The notes under the pieces are model-generated. The model searched no databases, was not told the origin of the DNA, and saw nothing but the letters and a program-made list of their open reading frames with translations. This document shows positions 6,576 through 9,687 of a DNA stretch of 9,687 bases, piece by piece (positions within the stretch are counted from its first letter, which is position 1; each line of letters opens with the position of its first letter). Origin of the DNA: Gammaproteobacteria bacterium (GTDB lineage: Bacteria; Pseudomonadota; Gammaproteobacteria; Pseudomonadales; UBA7434); assembly GCA_024280785.1 (NCBI GenBank), contig JAJRPK010000047.1, positions 1 through 9,687 of the forward strand. Reading direction: 5' to 3'. The position numbers and the translations under genes are program-made.

Positions 6576-7127
6576 ATGAGCTCGCCTGTTCGTCGCACCT
6601 CTTCAATTCTTAGCACCCCTTCTGTTATCGCTTTAATGGGAGCTACGCTAATCCTCCTATCCTTGCCGTTGTTCGCTGAGGTTTATCGAGTGGTTGGGCC
6701 CGATGGCAAAATTACTTATACCGACCAGCCATCAACAACAAACGAAGCAACCACTATAGAGGCTCTGCCCGAGAACGACCCATCGCAAAATGTTGTCCTC
6801 TCGCCAAAAACAGTATTAGAAAGCAATCCAGATTGGATTAAGGACGCAAAGGAAGAACGCACAAAAAAAGCCGACGCTCAGCAAGCAAAAAACAAGGACC
6901 AGTACAACAGCTGGAAGGATAAAATCAAAGCTGCAAAAAACGCCATTAACCAGGCAGCTAATGAGCTAGAAAAAGGAAAAGAAATCGTCGATGGGGATTT
7001 TGTCGGCATGACCAAGGGTGGAGCGCGCCCATCGGCAGAATATTTAAGTCGTGTGCGCCAACTACAAAAAGCTCTGACTAAAGCCGAGCTAAACTTAAAA
7101 CACGTCAAAAAGAGTAAACCCCGCTAG
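6576..7127 (+). CDS. Exported DUF4124 domain protein
   Basis: Function is unknown. The first 34 residues look like a signal peptide with a hydrophobic core (about 18-33) and likely cleavage after LFA34. The mature protein opens with EVYRVVGPDGKITYTDQP (about 35-52), the DUF4124 signature, usually found at the N-terminus of periplasmic proteins in gammaproteobacteria. The rest is highly charged and helical, probably coiled-coil at about 90-133, followed by GDFVGMTKGGARPSAEYLSRVRQLQ (about 140-165), which I recall as conserved in homologues near glnA in Pseudomonas. AAAGGA lies seven bases before the ATG. The glnA terminator separates it from glnA, so it probably has its own promoter in 6376-6575. 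It ends 38 bp from the convergent protease gene. Confidence 0.85.
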   Translation: MSSPVRRTSSILSTPSVIALMGATLILLSLPLFAEVYRVVGPDGKITYTDQPSTTNEATTIEALPENDPSQNVVLSPKTVLESNPDWIKDAKEERTKKADAQQAKNKDQYNSWKDKIKAAKNAINQAANELEKGKEIVDGDFVGMTKGGARPSAEYLSRVRQLQKALTKAELNLKHVKKSKPR

Positions 7128-7165
7128 ATAAATTGGCATGCAAATTAAACAACCATACGATCGCA

Positions 7166-8347
7166 TTATCGAGGAGACAGCAGCAATACATTGTTACCTT
7201 GATCAATTTGAAAATTAAACGCTTTCAAGAAATTCATTCCTAACAACCCGCTGGTTTGCGAAGTGTCGGCTAAATCCATCACTACAAACTGCATATTGGC
7301 AATCCGATAATCTTGTATTTGAAAAGACAAAAATTCATAAACGGGCGCCTCTACTTTGCCCCCAGCAGTATTAATCGACGCGCGTCGAACAAATACGGGG
7401 GATAACGAAGACTTTAGCAAATCAAAAGTACGCCTCGATAAAACAGATAGTGAAGCCCCGGTATCGATAATAAGCTTAACCGAAACATTACCGTTCAAAT
7501 TTCCCTGAACCGAATAGTGCTCTCGATGCACCGTTAGCGGCACGGCCGCATCCAACAAATCGACCAATGCAATACGATCAAGTAACTCTTTAACTCTCGC
7601 CGCATAAAAAGCGTCGTATTGAATGCTATACAGCGCCGTTTTGGCTTGTGTATATTGTTTTAACTCAATCTGCACTTGCGCTAAGACTAAAACGTAAGGA
7701 GGGTGCTGAGGCTCATGCCATAACAAGCGTTCGACAAACTGTGATAACGGCAACCACGCCTTTTGCGCCTGCAAAGATTTTATTTCCTGAGCTACCAGCC
7801 GTTGTATTTGACTAACGTAAGGCCCTTGCTGCGCAGGGTTTAGCTCACTAATCAAGGTATACAACAATTCAATGGCCGCCAAAGTATTTCCCGATTCTGC
7901 CAGCCAGTTTACTTGCAAGGATCGAAACGCTATGTCGTAAGGGTATATCACTAAAAAAGCATCGATTAAAGATTCGACCCGCCCCAGTTGCTGCTCTTCT
8001 AGCCATTGTTCGGCAGTGGCTAGCCACTGCACTTTCAATTGTCCAGCCCGGCTTGGGTCACTACCAAGTATTAGCTGATAGGCTTGTACTGACGCAGGAA
8101 AGTCACCGGCATCAAAGAGAAGCTGGACATCCACGGACTTTAGATCTTGCGATGCTGACTCACTAGAGCGGTCAAACAGGCTGCCTAAGCCTCGAAGTGA
8201 CGGACGCTGTACCTGCCGGGAATAATCATTGACTGCTATTTCGGGCTGGCCAGCTGATAAAAACTCCAGACCCAATAACAGATAGATATTCAGGCCCAGT
8301 GAGCTCAATAATAGTGCTAGTAAAACTGTTGAAAACCGCTTGTTCAC
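7166..8347 (-). CDS. Membrane-anchored retropepsin-like aspartic protease
   Basis: A predicted periplasm-facing protease of the clan AA, single-domain retropepsin-like type. Seen: an N-terminal hydrophobic segment (about residues 5-26 from this start), a long helical middle region with TPR-like repeats (about 75-265), then a C-terminal protease domain with IIDTGASLSVL (catalytic Asp about 295) and LLGMNFL (about 368-374), the usual second landmark of the fold. Only one DTG is present, so it should act as a homodimer. Start choice: no ATG is available. GTG at 8347 gives an MNKRF-like beginning; TTG at 8362 would add five residues (MWCKP) and is the longest possible start because an in-frame stop lies just upstream. 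Neither has a good ribosome-binding site. It is divergent from ntrB; its substrate is unknown. Confidence 0.85.
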   Translation of the reverse strand: MNKRFSTVLLALLLSSLGLNIYLLLGLEFLSAGQPEIAVNDYSRQVQRPSLRGLGSLFDRSSESASQDLKSVDVQLLFDAGDFPASVQAYQLILGSDPSRAGQLKVQWLATAEQWLEEQQLGRVESLIDAFLVIYPYDIAFRSLQVNWLAESGNTLAAIELLYTLISELNPAQQGPYVSQIQRLVAQEIKSLQAQKAWLPLSQFVERLLWHEPQHPPYVLVLAQVQIELKQYTQAKTALYSIQYDAFYAARVKELLDRIALVDLLDAAVPLTVHREHYSVQGNLNGNVSVKLIIDTGASLSVLSRRTFDLLKSSLSPVFVRRASINTAGGKVEAPVYEFLSFQIQDYRIANMQFVVMDLADTSQTSGLLGMNFLKAFNFQIDQGNNVLLLSPR

Positions 8348-8468
8348 TGGCTTACACCACAATAAATAGTTTGAGTTTGCCTAATCATAGTTTGTCGATT
8401 TCCTGTTTGCGCTTGTCGTTAAACCGTGAATCATGCATTTGTCAGCTCTCAGTTAGCTATGCGCCCGC

Positions 8469-8484
8469 TGCACCGCTTGGTTCA
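8469..8484. promoter_or_regulatory. Weak secondary NtrC-like site
   Basis: TGCACCGC-TTGGTTCA resembles an NtrC dyad (TGCAC ... TTGGTGCA) but is one base short in the spacer and has one mismatch in the right half. Its centre is about 72 bp from the main site at 8540-8556. It is supported mainly by that proximity. Confidence 0.3.
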
Positions 8485-8539
8485 GTACATTGTTATCTCG
8501 TCGTTATCTCTTAGCTATCAGTCCCTCGCCAACCTGGCC

Positions 8540-8556
8540 TGCACCAACCTAGTGCA
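8540..8556. promoter_or_regulatory. NtrC binding site upstream of ntrB
   Basis: TGCAC-CAACCTA-GTGCA is a 17-bp dyad with both five-base arms perfect and the spacing seen in enterobacterial NtrC sites (TGCAC-N7-GTGCA). Its centre lies about 174 bp before the ntrB ATG. In enteric bacteria NtrC controls its own operon through such sites; the same is inferred here. It could also act on the divergent protease gene. Confidence 0.75.
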
Positions 8557-8721
8557 TCGGTTATACTTATGACGTGCCCCTCTAGACCGAATGCTCTCTG
8601 GATTGATTAAATTGACCTGCTCTCTTGATCAATATTCGGCTTACTCCATTGTTTTATATAGAATTTTAAAGTTTTTTTTCAAAATAGGTCAACTGCGCAC
8701 ATTTTTTGCAAGGCTCTTATT

Positions 8722-9687
8722 ATGATCTCTGCACAACTGCACACAAGGCTTCTCGAAAACTTGAGCACATCTATTTTGTTGCTCAACGATCAGCTATGCC
8801 TTAGCCATATTAATGCCTCGGCAGAAGTGCTACTTGGGCTCAGTGGTAACCGCCATATAGGCCAACCGATAGACACCTTATTAGTTGATGCCGAAGAGGC
8901 CTTGGCCAACTTTTACGACACCCTCTCTAGCGCGCAGCCTCACACTCAACGCGAAGCCGTGTTAACAACAGTCCAAGGCAGTAAATTAACCAGGATAACC
9001 GTAGACTACACGGTCACGCCTGCCGAAGGTATCCCCGGTAGTGCGCTCATTATTGAAATTCAACCTATCGACCGACTACTGCGGATCAGTCGCGAAGAAA
9101 CACTCTTTTCAGCCCAAGAATCTACTCACGCGCTGATCAAAGGAATGGCACACGAAATTAAAAACCCGCTGGGTGGAATCCGTGGCGCCGCACAGCTACT
9201 CGAAAAAGAACTCTCAGACCCCAGTTTAAAAGAATACACTCAAATCATTATCGATGAGTCAGACCGTTTGAGAAAACTGGTGGACCGGATGCTAACGCCA
9301 GCCAAAACCCAAGAAAAGAGTATCACCAATATCCATGACGTGTTGGAGCGAGTCCTCCATTTAACCAAGGCAGAAGCGGGTGACGAAGTTGAAATTATAC
9401 GAGACTACGATCCTAGTATTCCCGATTTGTTAGCAGACCGTGAGGGGCTCATTCAAGCTGTACTTAACATTACCGGAAATGCAGTCCAAGCTTTAACAGC
9501 CAGTAATTATGCGACACCCGGTGATAGCGGTCATACCCAGTCTTCTCCCAAAATTATGATTCGAACCCGAGTACACAGACATATGACGCTCGGAGGCCAC
9601 GCCTACAAATTAGTCTGTCGTATTGACATTTGCAATAACGGACCAAGCATCCCCGACGACCTTCGCGACAAAATATTTGTCCCGATG
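8722..9687 (+). CDS. glnL: Nitrogen regulation sensor histidine kinase NtrB (NRII), 3' end outside window
   Basis: NtrB (GlnL) phosphorylates or dephosphorylates NtrC according to nitrogen status signalled by PII. The 322 codons present include an N-terminal PAS-like sensor region (about 5-120), the dimerisation/phosphotransfer helix with GMAHEIKNPLGGIRGAAQLLE (phospho-acceptor His144), an N-box QAVLNITGNAVQAL (about 245-258) and the start of the ATPase G1 region at about 301-311. The soluble N-terminus without membrane segments is as expected for NtrB. The G1 motif reads NNGPSIP where NtrB proteins usually have DNGPGIP, so two conserved residues differ. A stretch of about 20 residues rich in Ser/Thr/Gly separates the N-box from the next strand. 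AAGG lies eight bases upstream of the ATG. The frame is open at the window edge; ntrC is expected next. Confidence 0.95.
   Translation, partial: MISAQLHTRLLENLSTSILLLNDQLCLSHINASAEVLLGLSGNRHIGQPIDTLLVDAEEALANFYDTLSSAQPHTQREAVLTTVQGSKLTRITVDYTVTPAEGIPGSALIIEIQPIDRLLRISREETLFSAQESTHALIKGMAHEIKNPLGGIRGAAQLLEKELSDPSLKEYTQIIIDESDRLRKLVDRMLTPAKTQEKSITNIHDVLERVLHLTKAEAGDEVEIIRDYDPSIPDLLADREGLIQAVLNITGNAVQALTASNYATPGDSGHTQSSPKIMIRTRVHRHMTLGGHAYKLVCRIDICNNGPSIPDDLRDKIFVPM

Larger units (their letters stand above)
8348..8721. other. Divergent control region between the protease gene and ntrB
   Basis: No gene is supported. It holds a candidate - strand -10 (TATGAT, 8384-8389) for the protease gene with no good -35, a weak NtrC-like site at 8469-8484, direct repeats (TTAGCTAT at 8453-8460 and 8511-8518; GTTATCTC at 8492-8499 and 8503-8510), a strong NtrC-type site at 8540-8556, an AT-rich stretch at about 8641-8690 with TATATA at 8655-8660 and an eight-T run at 8672-8679, and the ntrB ribosome-binding site AAGG (8710-8713). 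No sigma-54 element with correct spacing was found. Confidence 0.6.

Noticed and set aside
7131..7146. Imperfect 16-bp palindrome AATTGGCATGCAAATT between the DUF4124 and protease genes as a bidirectional terminator
   Set aside because: It has a mismatch, an AT-rich weak stem and no T-run, so it does not meet the terminator pattern.
8612..8660. Sigma-70 promoter for ntrB using TTGACC (8612-8617) or TTGATC (8625-8630) with the TATATA at 8655-8660
   Set aside because: Spacing is far from 17 bp for every pairing, so I leave only a note in the region entry.

Overview
The window looks like chromosomal DNA of a marine-type gammaproteobacterium. The evidence is a GlnA with the adenylylation tyrosine at residue 397, a ThiI with a C-terminal rhodanese domain, a TolC/WaaA pair, and an NtrB gene downstream of glnA. 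The order thiI - glnA - DUF4124 gene - ... - ntrB recalls the Pseudomonas thiI-glnA-ntrBC region (from memory). The moderate, slightly AT-leaning composition suggests a relative in the Cellvibrionales/Saccharophagus area rather than a true Pseudomonas. That placement is inference. No mobile elements, CRISPR arrays, tRNA or rRNA genes were seen.

Layout. 1-125: lead-in with a palindrome and a repeated half-site. 126-1568 (+): TolC-family outer-membrane channel. 1546-2859 (-): WaaA, Kdo transferase, whose 3' end overlaps tolC convergently by 23 bp. 2871-4412 (-): ThiI, 11 bp upstream of waaA in the same direction, so probably a thiI-waaA operon. 4413-4922: a 510-bp control region holding a near-consensus sigma-54 promoter, a 38-bp dyad with an NtrC-like half-site, and two other inverted repeats. 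4923-6329 (+): glutamine synthetase, closed by a strong intrinsic terminator. 6576-7127 (+): exported DUF4124 protein. 7166-8347 (-): membrane-anchored retropepsin-like aspartic protease. 8348-8721: divergent intergenic region with a perfect-arm NtrC-type site (TGCAC-N7-GTGCA). 8722-9687 (+): NtrB/GlnL sensor kinase, cut by the window edge.

How it fits together. The right half is a nitrogen-control locus. NtrB (with NtrC presumably just outside the window) would activate the sigma-54 promoter of glnA and feed back on ntrB through the site at 8540-8556. GlnA makes glutamine and is itself adenylylated on Tyr397. The DUF4124 and retropepsin genes sit inside this locus without a known role in it. 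The left half concerns the envelope (TolC, WaaA) and tRNA thiolation/thiamine sulfur transfer (ThiI).

Most of the window is ordinary core genome. The points most worth a second look are the altered G1 box of NtrB (NNGPS in place of the usual DNGPG), the architecture of the glnA promoter, and the conserved-looking but unexplained protease next to ntrB. I did not find convincing evidence of a wholly new system.
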